Source of the DNA: Corallococcus macrosporus DSM 14697
Lineage (GTDB): Bacteria; Myxococcota; Myxococcia; Myxococcales; Myxococcaceae
Assembly (NCBI RefSeq): GCF_002305895.1
Contig: NZ_CP022203.1
Coordinates: 2,520,501 to 2,584,500, forward strand
Direction: 5' to 3'
Length of the DNA: 64,000 bases
Position numbers and translations under genes: made by a program. Positions within the stretch are counted from its first letter, which is position 1. Each line of letters starts with the position of its first letter. Of this stretch, positions 49,472 through 57,841 are shown piece by piece. Below the pieces are notes generated by a model that ran no database searches, was not told the origin of the DNA, and was given only the letters and a program-made list of their open reading frames with translations.

Positions 49472-50248
49472 TCAATAGAGGGCGTTCAACGCGGCGATGT
49501 CGGTGCTGGTGAAATTGCCGGTGGTGTCGAGTGGGAAGCAGGTGTTCATGATGGACCCGCCTGGCGTTGCCGTCGTGGGCGTTCCAGGGATGTGGATGGC
49601 GCCCACGCCCGTCGGCTCTCCCGGACCTCCACCACCCCCGGTGCTGCAACTGATGTTTGGATTGTAGTAGTCCGTGTGGCGGAGGCCGATGGTGTGGCCC
49701 AGTGCGTGGGTGATGACATGCTCGGCGGCGTACACGCCGTAGTCGCTCAGCCCGGTGCCAATCAGAATCACCCCGTAGGGGAGCCCTCCCGATGGCTGGC
49801 CCGCCGAGTGCCCGGTTCCCCTCATGGTCCTCGCGGAGATGGTCGCGTCGCAGCCGGTCGAGGTGCCGAGGAGGAATCGAAGCCTGAGCCCCAGCATGTT
49901 GTAATTCGTGAGCGCCCTGAGCAGGCCCGAATAGAGGAGTTGATTGCCGCTGAACTCCGACGAGGGATGGACGCAAATCGTCGTCACGTTGGGGCCGACG
50001 AGGTTGGCCGATCGGTAGTGCTCCTGGCTTCCCTCACCAGGTTGGAGCATCTCCCGCGAGGCCGCGAGCGGCACATGCGCGTCGCCTCCGACGTGGACGG
50101 CTCCGTCGACGACGGTGATGTCCTCGGCGCGAAACCCGGCCTTGAGCAGGTTGGCGACGGTTTCAGCGTTCGCGTCGTGTGAGTCCGGACCGCAACCAGC
50201 AAGCAACACGCCACAGCTCGACATCAGGACTGCCACGCTCTTCAACAT
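49472..50248 (-). CDS. Metzincin-like (M57 family-type) lipoprotein with catalytic Glu replaced by Ala
   Basis: 258 residues. ATG 50248 has AAAGGAG upstream and begins a lipoprotein signal ending LLAGC. The fold matches the myxobacterial M57 proteins: HVGGDAHVPLAASREML, NLVGPNVTTICVHPS, a serine/glycine-rich middle, and the zinc motif VITHALGHTIGLRHTDYYN, where HExxH is HALGH (His181, Ala182, His185, His191). The codon for Ala182 is GCA, so it is not a one-base slip from GAG. Zinc could still bind but peptide hydrolysis should be lost. The C-terminal STDIAALNALY is conserved in M57. A binding or regulatory pseudo-enzyme, or recent inactivation, are both open. Confidence 0.85.
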   Translation of the reverse strand: MLKSVAVLMSSCGVLLAGCGPDSHDANAETVANLLKAGFRAEDITVVDGAVHVGGDAHVPLAASREMLQPGEGSQEHYRSANLVGPNVTTICVHPSSEFSGNQLLYSGLLRALTNYNMLGLRLRFLLGTSTGCDATISARTMRGTGHSAGQPSGGLPYGVILIGTGLSDYGVYAAEHVITHALGHTIGLRHTDYYNPNISCSTGGGGGPGEPTGVGAIHIPGTPTTATPGGSIMNTCFPLDTTGNFTSTDIAALNALY

Positions 50249-50340
50249 GGTGGGATGGGCTCCTTTCGTGAAGCGGGTCTCTTCGCTACGCACACCTGGA
50301 CGTCGCAGGCGGGCACTGCGGCCACGGGGCTTTCCGCCGC

Positions 50341-52083
50341 TCAGGCCTGGGCGCGCAGCACGCCGCCGAAGCCGCGCTCGCGGCCCAGCGCCGGAGACAC
50401 GCCGGCCTCGTTCACCGCTTCTCGCCCGGAGATGAGCACCGCCTTCACCGCGGCGTCGTTGCGGTTGACCAGCCGCACGAAGCCTCCGAAGTTCTCCATG
50501 GGGGCCTCGGTTATCTTGTCGAGCTTCGCGTCCAGCCCCTCGGGCTGGATGACGACCAGGTCCGCGCGACGGCCCTCCGCCAGCACACCCGCGTCCAGTC
50601 CGAACCACCCGGCCAACTCCCCGGTGAGCCGGTGGACGGCGCGCTCCATGGACATGATGGGCTCGCCGCGCTGCTCCGCTTCGCGCACCAGCCGCAGCAT
50701 CCGGAGCGGGAAGTTGTAGTGCGCCATGTTGCGCAGGTGCGCCCCCGCGTCCGAGAAGCCCATGAGGATGTCCGGGTGCCGGACGATGCGCTCCAGCTCC
50801 CTGGGCCGGTCGTTGGCCATCACCGTGTACCAGCGCAGGGCGTCTCCATGGGCGGAGACGAGGTCGAGGAAGACGTCCACCGCGTCACGCCCCTGCTCCT
50901 TCGCCACTTGGGCGAAGGACTTGCCCACCACGCTGGCGTCAGGGCACTGGAGGATGCGCGACTCATTGAAGTCCCGGTGGAAGGCCTTGGGCAGGAAGCG
51001 GTTCGTCCACTCGCGGCGGAAGCGCTCCCGGTACTCCGGCGTTCGCAGCAGCCCCGCGCGTGAGGTGGCGTCCTGGAGGTGGAGGGCGGCGGCGCCCGCG
51101 CCGAACTCCTCGAAGACGACCAGGTCGATGCCGTCCGCCCAGAGGTCGAAGATTTCGGGCAGGGCCTGCCACCGGAAGTCCGCCCCCAGCAGCCGGTTGG
51201 CCACCTGCGACAGCGCGCCGATGAGGCGGTGGATGCCCCGGTTGGCGCGCGTGTCCATCATGGAGATGACGGTCGTCTTCAGGCTGGGGCGGAACAGCCC
51301 GATGCTCTCCAGGAAGAACAGCACCACGTTCACCTTGGTGCTGATGTTGGGCACGCCCTGGAAGACCCGGCCCCGCTCACGCAGCAGCCGCGTCAGGCGG
51401 CGGTACTCGTTCCACCGCGCATAGGTGGAGGGCAGCGGGCGGCTGCGGATGTCCCGGGTGCCGCCCATCTTGTCCCACTTGAGCGTCATGATGGACAGGC
51501 CCAGGTAGCCGAGCTCGAGCCCCTCGCGCACCAGGGACTCCATGGCGCGCAGCTCGTCCTCGCGGGGGCGCACGCCGGACTCCAGGCTGCGGTGCAGGCC
51601 CATGGTGTGGGCGCGCAGCGCGGAGTGCCCCAGGAACGACGCCACGTTGGGCCCCAGCGGGAGTTGCTCCAGGTGCTCCAGGTAGTCGCCGAGCGTGTTC
51701 CACGTCTTGCGCTCCTCCAGCAGCGACCGGACGGTTTCGTAGGGGATGGCCTCCACGCGGCAGAACATGTCCGCCAGGTCCTCGGGCGAGCCCAGCGCGA
51801 GGCTGAGTGAGCAGCTCCCCAGCATCACCGTGGTGACGCCGTGCCGCACGGACTCCGACAGGGAGGGCGCCAGCTCCACCTCCGCGTCGTAGTGCGTGTG
51901 GCAGTCGATGAAGCCCGGTGTCACCCAGTGGCTGGTGGCGTCGATGACGCGCGTATGGGGGGCGCGCGGAAGCGGTGCTTCCGAGAGCGTGGTGACGGTC
52001 TTCCCCTGGATGCCGACGTGGAGCTTTCGCGGGGGATTTCCCAGACCATCGAACACGAGGCCGTTCTCGACGATGAGGTCCAT
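50341..52083 (-). CDS. D-aminoacylase / N-acyl-D-amino-acid deacylase-like amidohydrolase
   Basis: 580 residues from ATG 52083. The amidohydrolase fold shows IDCHTHYDAE (metal His-x-His), VRHGVTTVMLGSCSLSLALG, a long central region with metal-site surroundings WQALPEIFDLW, and the C-terminal GFSDAGAHLRNMAHYNFPLR with the catalytic Asp. GRRADLVVIQPEGLD closes the small beta domain. The length and the SDAGAH block are typical of D-aminoacylases acting on N-acyl-D-amino acids. Such enzymes help recycle D-amino acids. Substrate is inferred. It is divergent from a small lipoprotein gene. Confidence 0.88.
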   Translation of the reverse strand: MDLIVENGLVFDGLGNPPRKLHVGIQGKTVTTLSEAPLPRAPHTRVIDATSHWVTPGFIDCHTHYDAEVELAPSLSESVRHGVTTVMLGSCSLSLALGSPEDLADMFCRVEAIPYETVRSLLEERKTWNTLGDYLEHLEQLPLGPNVASFLGHSALRAHTMGLHRSLESGVRPREDELRAMESLVREGLELGYLGLSIMTLKWDKMGGTRDIRSRPLPSTYARWNEYRRLTRLLRERGRVFQGVPNISTKVNVVLFFLESIGLFRPSLKTTVISMMDTRANRGIHRLIGALSQVANRLLGADFRWQALPEIFDLWADGIDLVVFEEFGAGAAALHLQDATSRAGLLRTPEYRERFRREWTNRFLPKAFHRDFNESRILQCPDASVVGKSFAQVAKEQGRDAVDVFLDLVSAHGDALRWYTVMANDRPRELERIVRHPDILMGFSDAGAHLRNMAHYNFPLRMLRLVREAEQRGEPIMSMERAVHRLTGELAGWFGLDAGVLAEGRRADLVVIQPEGLDAKLDKITEAPMENFGGFVRLVNRNDAAVKAVLISGREAVNEAGVSPALGRERGFGGVLRAQA

Positions 52084-52279
52084 GGCTGGAGCCTAGGTGC
52101 CATCGATTGTCCGCTTCCAGCCAGAAGGCGCTCCGACCGTTCTCTCCTCTACATGCCGGCGTGGATGCCATTGTCCGGGCGCGTCAGGGGCATGGGCCTC
52201 CCGGGCAGCCGTGCGGCGCGGGCATGACTACCTTGGCGTGCGGAAGGCGCGCAGGGACCAGGCGCCAGGGAGGCGTGCA

Positions 52280-52540
52280 ATGCAAGGCAAGGGGCGGAAG
52301 TGGCTCACGCTGGTGGGGCTGGGGGTGTCGCTCGCGGCGTTCACCGGGTGTGATGAGCAGACCGCGAGGGAGAACTCGCGGGAGGTGGGCCGTGAGGTCG
52401 GGGAGGCGACGAAGGACCTCCAGGAAGGGGCACGGGAGGCCGCGAAGGACGCCCAGGACGCCGCCCGGGAGGCGACAGAGGGGTTCAAGGAGGGGCGCGG
52501 CGGCTCGGGGAATTCCGACGCGGGTGTGGACGTCGACTGA
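52280..52540 (+). CDS. Small lipoprotein with 11-residue helical repeats
   Basis: 86 residues. ATG 52280 follows GGGAGGCG; earlier in-frame codons lack a ribosome site. The lipobox ends AAFTGC. The mature part is an extended amphipathic helix with repeating Ala/Lys/Glu/Arg units (VGREVGEATKDLQEGAREAA, KDAQDAAREATEGFKEG) like LEA or apolipoprotein-type repeats, ending in Gly/Asp. It may form a coiled surface brush or stress-protection peptide. The gene is alone between D-aminoacylase and a VOC gene. Function unknown. Confidence 0.75.
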   Translation: MQGKGRKWLTLVGLGVSLAAFTGCDEQTARENSREVGREVGEATKDLQEGAREAAKDAQDAAREATEGFKEGRGGSGNSDAGVDVD

Positions 52541-52572
52541 GGCCGGAGCCGGCGAGGACTGCCCCTCTGCCG

Positions 52573-53361
52573 CTACCTCCGCCGCGTGGCGCGCGTGCGC
52601 CTGGGCGGCGCTCCGGCGAGCCAGTTCTCCAGCCGCTCCGAGGCCTTCAATTCCTCGGCCAATTGGCTTCGTGCCTCCTTGGAGAGGGGCAGGGCCTGGA
52701 GTTGCTGCTTCAGGGACTGCCCCTGCGTGGCTTCTCCCAGGGCAATCGCCAGCTCCAGGCGGGCCGCCAGCGCGCGCGCCCGGTCCACCACGGTGGCCTC
52801 CGCTCCAAACCTGGCGAGCCCGATGTCGAGCGCCCGCGCGGCGCCTTTGTCGTCGTTCTTGAACTCACGCAGGATGCGCGCGTTGTCGATGACCTTCGCC
52901 AGACCGGTGAGCTTCGCGGAGCCGCCGTACTCCAGGTCCTCTGGCTCATCGCGCTGGATGAAGATGATGTTGTTGCCGGTGGGGTCAACCAGCGAGAAGC
53001 GGCTCTGGCCGGGCCGGAAGCGGGTGAGGCGGGGCCTGCCCGTGGCCAGCACCTTGCCGTACTTCGCGCGCAGCGCCTCCGAGAAGGCTCGGTGGTAGGG
53101 CTCCACCGTGTCCACCAAAACCAGACATCCACCTGTGCTCTCTTCGCTCGGGTCCAGATTCTTGGAGCCCTTGCCGAAGTGCAAGTGGATGTCACGCCAG
53201 CGAAACGCCAGGTACAGATAGGGCCTGGTCATCTGGTACGTCACGGCGAAGCCGAGCGCCTGGTAGAACGCCAAGGTCTCGTCAGCCGAGACGCAGGGAA
53301 GCAACGGCACAGTCGTTTCCTGACCGCGGATGGCGGTGGCCTTCGTCGCATGGGTTGGCAT
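52573..53361 (-). CDS. VOC (glyoxalase/bleomycin-resistance) family protein with helical C-domain
   Basis: 262 residues from ATG 53361. The first 140 residues form one VOC module: LLPCVSADETLAFYQALGF, YLYLAFRWRDIHLHFGKG, GQSRFSLVDPTGNNIIFIQR. The His in DIHLHF and the Asp/Glu of the final strand could bind a metal. From 150 to 250 is a helical, charged region (IDNARILREFKNDDKGAARA, LAARLELAIALG) that looks like a TPR-type extension, ending in a basic tail (RTRATRRR). VOC proteins often bind or inactivate small toxins; substrate unknown. It is transcribed alone, convergent with the small lipoprotein gene and followed by folD on the same strand. Confidence 0.82.
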   Translation of the reverse strand: MPTHATKATAIRGQETTVPLLPCVSADETLAFYQALGFAVTYQMTRPYLYLAFRWRDIHLHFGKGSKNLDPSEESTGGCLVLVDTVEPYHRAFSEALRAKYGKVLATGRPRLTRFRPGQSRFSLVDPTGNNIIFIQRDEPEDLEYGGSAKLTGLAKVIDNARILREFKNDDKGAARALDIGLARFGAEATVVDRARALAARLELAIALGEATQGQSLKQQLQALPLSKEARSQLAEELKASERLENWLAGAPPRRTRATRRR

Positions 53362-53443
53362 GGCGCGAAGATAGGCGAGCGGCAGCGCCAGCTGCGCGGC
53401 TTTGTTTCAGGCGCGCAGGTGTCTGTTCGCGCGCGCTCGTGGG

Positions 53444-54334
53444 TCAGCCTTGTGCCGTCCGCGGCTGCGCCTGTTTCGCGGCCTGGAGTGTGTTCGCCAG
53501 CAACATGGTGATGGTCATGGGGCCAACTCCGCCGGGCACCGGGGTGATGGCGCTGGCGATGGGCTGGATGGCGTCGAAGTCCACGTCGCCCACCATCCGG
53601 TAGCCGCGTGGAGAGCCTTCGTCGGGGACGCGGTTCTGGCCCACGTCGATGACGACGACGCCCGGCTTCACCATGTCCGCGGTGATGAGGTTCTGCTTGC
53701 CCACCGCGACGATGAGGATGTCCGCCTGCCGGGTGAAGGACGCCAGGTCCGGCGTGTGGCGGTGGGTGAGGGTGACGGTGGCGTCCGGGCCGGGGGCCAT
53801 CAGCAGCGACGCCAGCGGCTTGCTGACGATGAGGCTGCGCCCCACGATGACCACGTGCCGGCCCCGCGTGGGGATGCCCTCGCGGCGGAGCATCTCCATG
53901 ATGCCGGCGGGGGTGCAGGGCACGAAGGCGCGCGGGTCTCCGACGAAGGCCAGCCCCGCGTTCACCGGGTGGAACCCATCCACGTCCTTGGCCGGGTGGA
54001 TGTGCTCCAGGACGGCCTTGTAGGGCAGGTGGGCGGGCAGCGGGAGCTGCACCAGGATGCCGTGGACCGCCGGGTCGGCGTTCAGCCGGTCGATGACCGC
54101 GAACAGCTCCTCCTTCGACACGTCCTCGGGCAGCGTCAGCGTCTGGCCGCGCATGCCCAGCGCCTCGCACGCCCGCGTCTTGCTGGCGACATAGGCCTGG
54201 CTGGCGGGATTGTTGCCCACCAGCACCACGGAGAGCCCGGGGGTCACGCCCGCGGCCTGGAGCGCCGCCACGTCCTGGGCCATCTCCGCCCGCATCACCC
54301 GGCTGAGTTCAGTTCCATCAAGGGTCCGCGCCAT
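53444..54334 (-). CDS. folD: FolD, bifunctional methylenetetrahydrofolate dehydrogenase/cyclohydrolase
   Basis: 296 residues from ATG 54334. The family is unmistakable: LVGNNPASQAYVASKTRACE (with catalytic Tyr and Lys), GILVQLPLP, PAKDVDGFHPVNAGLAF, PCTPAGIMEML, VIVGRSLIVSKP (NADP-binding loop; Ser replaces the usual Gly), VIDVGQNRVPD and the closing ITPVPGGVGPMTITML. It converts methylene-THF to formyl-THF for purines and formyl-Met. It stands alone; a divergent gene starts 220 bases upstream. Essential housekeeping gene. Confidence 0.97.
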   Translation of the reverse strand: MARTLDGTELSRVMRAEMAQDVAALQAAGVTPGLSVVLVGNNPASQAYVASKTRACEALGMRGQTLTLPEDVSKEELFAVIDRLNADPAVHGILVQLPLPAHLPYKAVLEHIHPAKDVDGFHPVNAGLAFVGDPRAFVPCTPAGIMEMLRREGIPTRGRHVVIVGRSLIVSKPLASLLMAPGPDATVTLTHRHTPDLASFTRQADILIVAVGKQNLITADMVKPGVVVIDVGQNRVPDEGSPRGYRMVGDVDFDAIQPIASAITPVPGGVGPMTITMLLANTLQAAKQAQPRTAQG

Positions 54335-54553
54335 GCGCGGCTTCTTACGTCAGATTCTCCGGGTTGGCGCAGCGCTTCTTCAGGGGCGCCACCCGGGACG
54401 GTGTCCTGGGACACGCTCCCCGTCGTACCCCGTGGGCCCTGGCTTCGCGGGGAGCGAAAAGCGCGGGGCGCGCGCGCACTCGGGGCCTCGGCGGCGAATG
54501 AAGGGGCGAGGACGGCGCGACGCCGGACCGACTTCGCTACCGGGGAGAAACCC

Positions 54554-55363
54554 ATGACGTCCATGCACTGCCGTGTTGCCACCACCCAGCGCGAGCTCGA
54601 CGACGCGGTCCGCGTCCGCTGGGCCGTCTTCGGCGGAGAGCTGGGGTTGATGACGGGGGAGATGTCGCCGTCGCGCCGCGAGGTGAGCTGTTTCGACACG
54701 CTCGACACCACCGTGCACCTGATTGTCTACGCGGACGCGGCGCCGGTGGCCACGTCGCGGCTGCTGCTGCCCAACCCGGAGGTGGCGGAGGCCATGGGCG
54801 GGCGGCTGGGGCTGGAGCTGGAGCAGAAGCTGGACCTGTCGGACGTGGTCCGCCCGGGCCTGGTGCTGGCGGAGACCTCGCGCTTCTGCGTGCTGGGCGG
54901 CTGGCGGCACACCGAGGCCGTCACGCGGCTGCACGCGGGCATCTACGCGGAGAGCCGGCGCCGGGGCGTGACGCACTGGATTGCCTCCGCGAACCTGGAC
55001 ACGGATTCACGCGAGGACGCGCTCCTGTCCTGCCAGGTGGCCGCCTACCGGGGCTGGATGAGCCCGCGGTGGCGCGTGGACGTGCCGGAGCCGGTGGAGG
55101 CGCCCGTCATCCCCAGCAGCCCGTACTACACGCCCCTGGAGCGGCAGCGCGCGGAGCAGGGGCTGCTGGACGGCCTGCGCGTGCCCCGGGCGCCCACGCT
55201 CTTCGCCCGGAAGATGGGGGCGCGCTTCATCTCCGAGCCCCTCTACGACGCCAGCTTCCGCCGCTTCACCCTGCCGCTCATCGCCGCGCTGGATGAGATT
55301 CCCCGCGGCACCCTGGCGCGCTTCAACGCGCTGGCGCAGCAGCCCCTTCGGCGCGCCGCCTAG
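54554..55363 (+). CDS. GNAT-fold N-acyl amino acid synthase-like / autoinducer-synthase-like protein
   Basis: 269 residues from ATG 54554 (GGGGAG upstream). The first half has the LuxI/FeeM-type GNAT layout: AVRVRWAVFGGELGLMTGEM, then an acidic segment before YADAAPVATSRLLLPNPEVA, and AETSRFCVLGGWRHTEAVTR as in acyl-ACP-dependent synthases, where a Glu and Arg of this block bind the amine substrate. The remaining 90 residues are extra. FeeM-type proteins join a fatty acyl chain to an amino acid; LuxI makes acyl-homoserine lactones. The next gene is a diiron HO-like protein 80 bases on, suggesting the acyl product is further oxidised. Signal molecule inferred, not shown. Confidence 0.75.
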   Translation: MTSMHCRVATTQRELDDAVRVRWAVFGGELGLMTGEMSPSRREVSCFDTLDTTVHLIVYADAAPVATSRLLLPNPEVAEAMGGRLGLELEQKLDLSDVVRPGLVLAETSRFCVLGGWRHTEAVTRLHAGIYAESRRRGVTHWIASANLDTDSREDALLSCQVAAYRGWMSPRWRVDVPEPVEAPVIPSSPYYTPLERQRAEQGLLDGLRVPRAPTLFARKMGARFISEPLYDASFRRFTLPLIAALDEIPRGTLARFNALAQQPLRRAA

Positions 55364-55443
55364 CCGCCCGCTGTCCTTCCTTCCCTTCACCTTCAACGCG
55401 CAACAGCCGGGGACCGAGAACGGCCCGGAGACAGGAGACGTCC

Positions 55444-56127
55444 GTGAACACGCAAGTGCAGAATCCGACGCAGGTGGACTGGGTGGCGGTGCTGCGGCAC
55501 GAGGCCCGGGGGCTGGTGGACGCGCTGGACGCGCACCCCGACGCCCGCCGGCTCTTCGACGGCACCATCGACCCGGAGGGCTATATCCATTACCTGGTCC
55601 AGACCTACCACTACGCGCGCTGGAGCACGCCGATGCTGGCGGAGGCGGGGCACCGGCTCGAGCGCCAGGGCCGGCACCCGCACCTGGCGGAGCTGCTGGT
55701 GCAGAAGGCCGGCGAGGAGCGGGGTCATGAGAAGTGGCTGCTGTCGGACCTGAGGAACCTGGGGTGCCCGGAGGCGCGCGTGGAGGGCGCGGCGCACACG
55801 CCCGCGGTGGACGCCTACACCGGCTGGAACTTCTTCACCTCCCGCTCCGGCGTGGCCACGGCGGTGCTGGGGACGGCGTACGTGCTGGAGTACCTGTCCC
55901 AGACGCGCGCCACGGGCGTGGTGGAGCGGCTGATTGAGGCCGACCGGATTCCCAACATCCGCAAGTCCGTCACCTTCCTGCGCAGCCACGGCGCGTTGGA
56001 CGGGGACCACGTGGCGGAGATGGAGTCGGTGCTGCGCACGCTCACGGACCCCGAGGACCAGGCGGCGGTGATCTTCTCCGCGCGCGCCACGCGCTGCATC
56101 TACCCGGGCATCTTCCGCGAGCGCTGA
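55444..56127 (+). CDS. Haem-oxygenase-like diiron protein (iron-containing redox enzyme family)
   Basis: 227 residues from GTG 55444 with ACAGGAGAC upstream. The all-helical fold carries RHEARGLVDALDAHPDARRL, DPEGYIHYLVQTYHYARWST, EERGHEKWLLSDL and TPAVDAYTGWNFFTSRSG, with Glu and His residues spaced as in HO-like diiron oxidases/oxygenases (HDOs) of natural-product pathways. Substrates in the family include fatty acids and amino acids. It lies 80 bases after the acyltransferase gene in the same direction, with no terminator between, so a shared pathway is likely. A thiaminase/TenA role is less likely because the substrate-pocket Cys is not evident. Confidence 0.78.
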   Translation: MNTQVQNPTQVDWVAVLRHEARGLVDALDAHPDARRLFDGTIDPEGYIHYLVQTYHYARWSTPMLAEAGHRLERQGRHPHLAELLVQKAGEERGHEKWLLSDLRNLGCPEARVEGAAHTPAVDAYTGWNFFTSRSGVATAVLGTAYVLEYLSQTRATGVVERLIEADRIPNIRKSVTFLRSHGALDGDHVAEMESVLRTLTDPEDQAAVIFSARATRCIYPGIFRER

Positions 56128-56219
56128 GGGCCGCATACCTCCGCGGTGGTAGAGACAGTCCCGCGCGTGACGGCGATCCTCCGCTTCGAATCGTCGTCAG
56201 CGAAGTGGGAGGCGTCTTC

Positions 56220-56486
56220 ATGCGCTACATCACTCAAATCCGGCTCGAGGGAGGCGCGCTTCACGAGCACATCGCCCGCCTTCGGTGGAAGGAGCAGGAG
56301 GGCAATCAGGTGGGCGAGGCCAGCCGCGCGGAGCTGGTGCAATGGCTCAGGGCGGGCGGGGATGCCCGCGTGCAGACCTGGCCCCGTGACGTGAAGGTGG
56401 CGGTCATCGAGGCCAGGCCTCCGTACCTGCGCACGAAGGCGAACGGCGTGCTCACGGACAACCTGCTGGAGCTGCCGCGGTTCTGA
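56220..56486 (+). CDS. DUF3892 protein
   Basis: 88 residues. ATG 56220 has GTGGGAGG seven bases upstream. The DUF3892 fold is seen in MRYITQIRLEGGALHEHIAR, LRWKEQEGNQVGEASRAELV, WLRAGGDARVQTWPRDVKVA and LRTKANGVLTDNLLELPRF, a normal full-length member. These small proteins are widespread and of unknown function. No signal peptide. It begins 92 bases after the HO-like gene and could share its transcript. Confidence 0.85.
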   Translation: MRYITQIRLEGGALHEHIARLRWKEQEGNQVGEASRAELVQWLRAGGDARVQTWPRDVKVAVIEARPPYLRTKANGVLTDNLLELPRF

Positions 56487-56515
56487 CGCGCTCCGGGCGC
56501 GCCCGCCTCCAGGCC

Positions 56516-57598
56516 TCAGACGGGCTTGTTGAGGTGGGCCGCCTGGTAGAGGAAGTCCGTCCGGTTGTCGACCTGCAGCCGGCGGAAGATGTCGCGCACG
56601 TGTGTCTTCACGGTGTCCTCGGCCAGGCCCAGCTCGCTGGCAATCTGTTCGTTGGACCAGTTCCGCAGCATGCCCCTGGCGATGTCCACCTGCCGGGCGG
56701 TGAGCTGCTGGCGCATGGTCTCCGGGAGCGGAATCGACAAGGGAATCTCGTGGAGGATGAGGGCCCACTGACGCGGGCCCTCGGCTTCGGGGAGCTCCAC
56801 GAAGCGCACCACCCGGTAGGCATCCCCGTGGAGGGAGACCCAGACGTTGAAGGGCAGGCGCGCGTCCGGCGTCATGCGCGTCAGGGCCTCCAGCCGCTCC
56901 ATCAGGACCCGCGGAATCCCCGAGGCGTGCAGGTCGGAGGGGTGGAACCACCGCTCCAGCAGCGTGGCGGCCCGGCGCGAGCGCAGCACCTCGTGCGAGG
57001 GCGGCGCCACCACCACGAAGGCGGCGTCGGCGCGGCTGTAGAGCTCCTCCAGGAGCCGCCAGCCCGTGGAGACGGTCTGCACCTCGCGGCAGTTGCGCAC
57101 CGCGTTCAGCAGGTGCGGCGTGAGGCTCGTCAGGAAGGCGGCGTCCCGCTCCGAGAATGCCAGACGGCGGTCCCGGTAGAGCGTGAAGGCCCCGAAGAGC
57201 TGCGGGTACACCGGCAGCAGCACGGCCATGACGTGCTCCAGGCTCAGGTCCAGCTCCTTGCTGCGCTGGTAGAGCGCGCTGCGCTCCAGCTCCTTGCGGG
57301 AGAGCATCTCCGAGTCCCGGAGGACCACGTTGGGCTGCGCGAAGATGGGGGCGCGGACGAAGTCGGAGTCCGCCCACTTGGAATACTCATCCAGGAGGGC
57401 CAGCCGGTGGCCGGGCACCAGCCATTGGAACTCCATGACGGCGCCCAGCTTGACGAGGCACAGGCCCGCATAGTCCGCGGGCGTCAGCTCGAGCAGCGGC
57501 GCCCGGGCGGCTTCCAGCGCCTGGGGGAGGGACAGCGTGCTGTTGAGGGCGGCGATGACTTTGTTCTGGAGCGCGAATTCGTGCGAGGTGACGTTCAT
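56516..57598 (-). CDS. LuxR-type transcriptional regulator with GAF-like N-terminal domain
   Basis: 360 residues. ATG 57598 is chosen; an in-frame TTG at 57631 is possible. The N-terminal 270 residues (VIAALNSTLSLPQALEAARA, LLPVYPQLFGAFTLYRDRR) resemble a GAF sensory domain. The C-terminal 65 residues are a classic LuxR HTH: LTARQVDIARGMLRNWSNEQ, IASELGLAEDTVKTHVRDIF, RRLQVDNRTDFLYQA. Its ligand is unknown. It is convergent with the DUF3892 gene and not next to its presumed target. The neighbourhood has an acyl-amino-acid-synthase-like gene 2 kb away, but no direct link is visible. No phosphorylation site is apparent, so direct ligand binding is expected. Confidence 0.87.
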   Translation of the reverse strand: MNVTSHEFALQNKVIAALNSTLSLPQALEAARAPLLELTPADYAGLCLVKLGAVMEFQWLVPGHRLALLDEYSKWADSDFVRAPIFAQPNVVLRDSEMLSRKELERSALYQRSKELDLSLEHVMAVLLPVYPQLFGAFTLYRDRRLAFSERDAAFLTSLTPHLLNAVRNCREVQTVSTGWRLLEELYSRADAAFVVVAPPSHEVLRSRRAATLLERWFHPSDLHASGIPRVLMERLEALTRMTPDARLPFNVWVSLHGDAYRVVRFVELPEAEGPRQWALILHEIPLSIPLPETMRQQLTARQVDIARGMLRNWSNEQIASELGLAEDTVKTHVRDIFRRLQVDNRTDFLYQAAHLNKPV

Positions 57599-57841
57599 GC
57601 GCGAGAAGGTCCTTCCTGCCGGGTCAGGCAACCCCGCGGGGCCATTTCGGTGTCAGGCCATTGAATAGGCGCGGGCTGGAAGACTGTCCCTCACCCCCCA
57701 GTGGTAGGCCCCGAGCTTGACAGGAGGCTCGCTTGCCTTCCGGCTGTCATGCAAGGGGTTGTCGGTGGCTTGACAAGCGCATGGCGTTGCCAGGGCGGGA
57801 CGCCCTGGGTGGGGCTGGCGGGAAGGGGACGCCGCGGGGCG

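Noticed and set aside
54554-55363. Calling the GNAT a LuxI homoserine-lactone synthase
   Set aside because: Layout also fits FeeM-type N-acyl amino acid synthases and the protein is longer than LuxI; product cannot be told.
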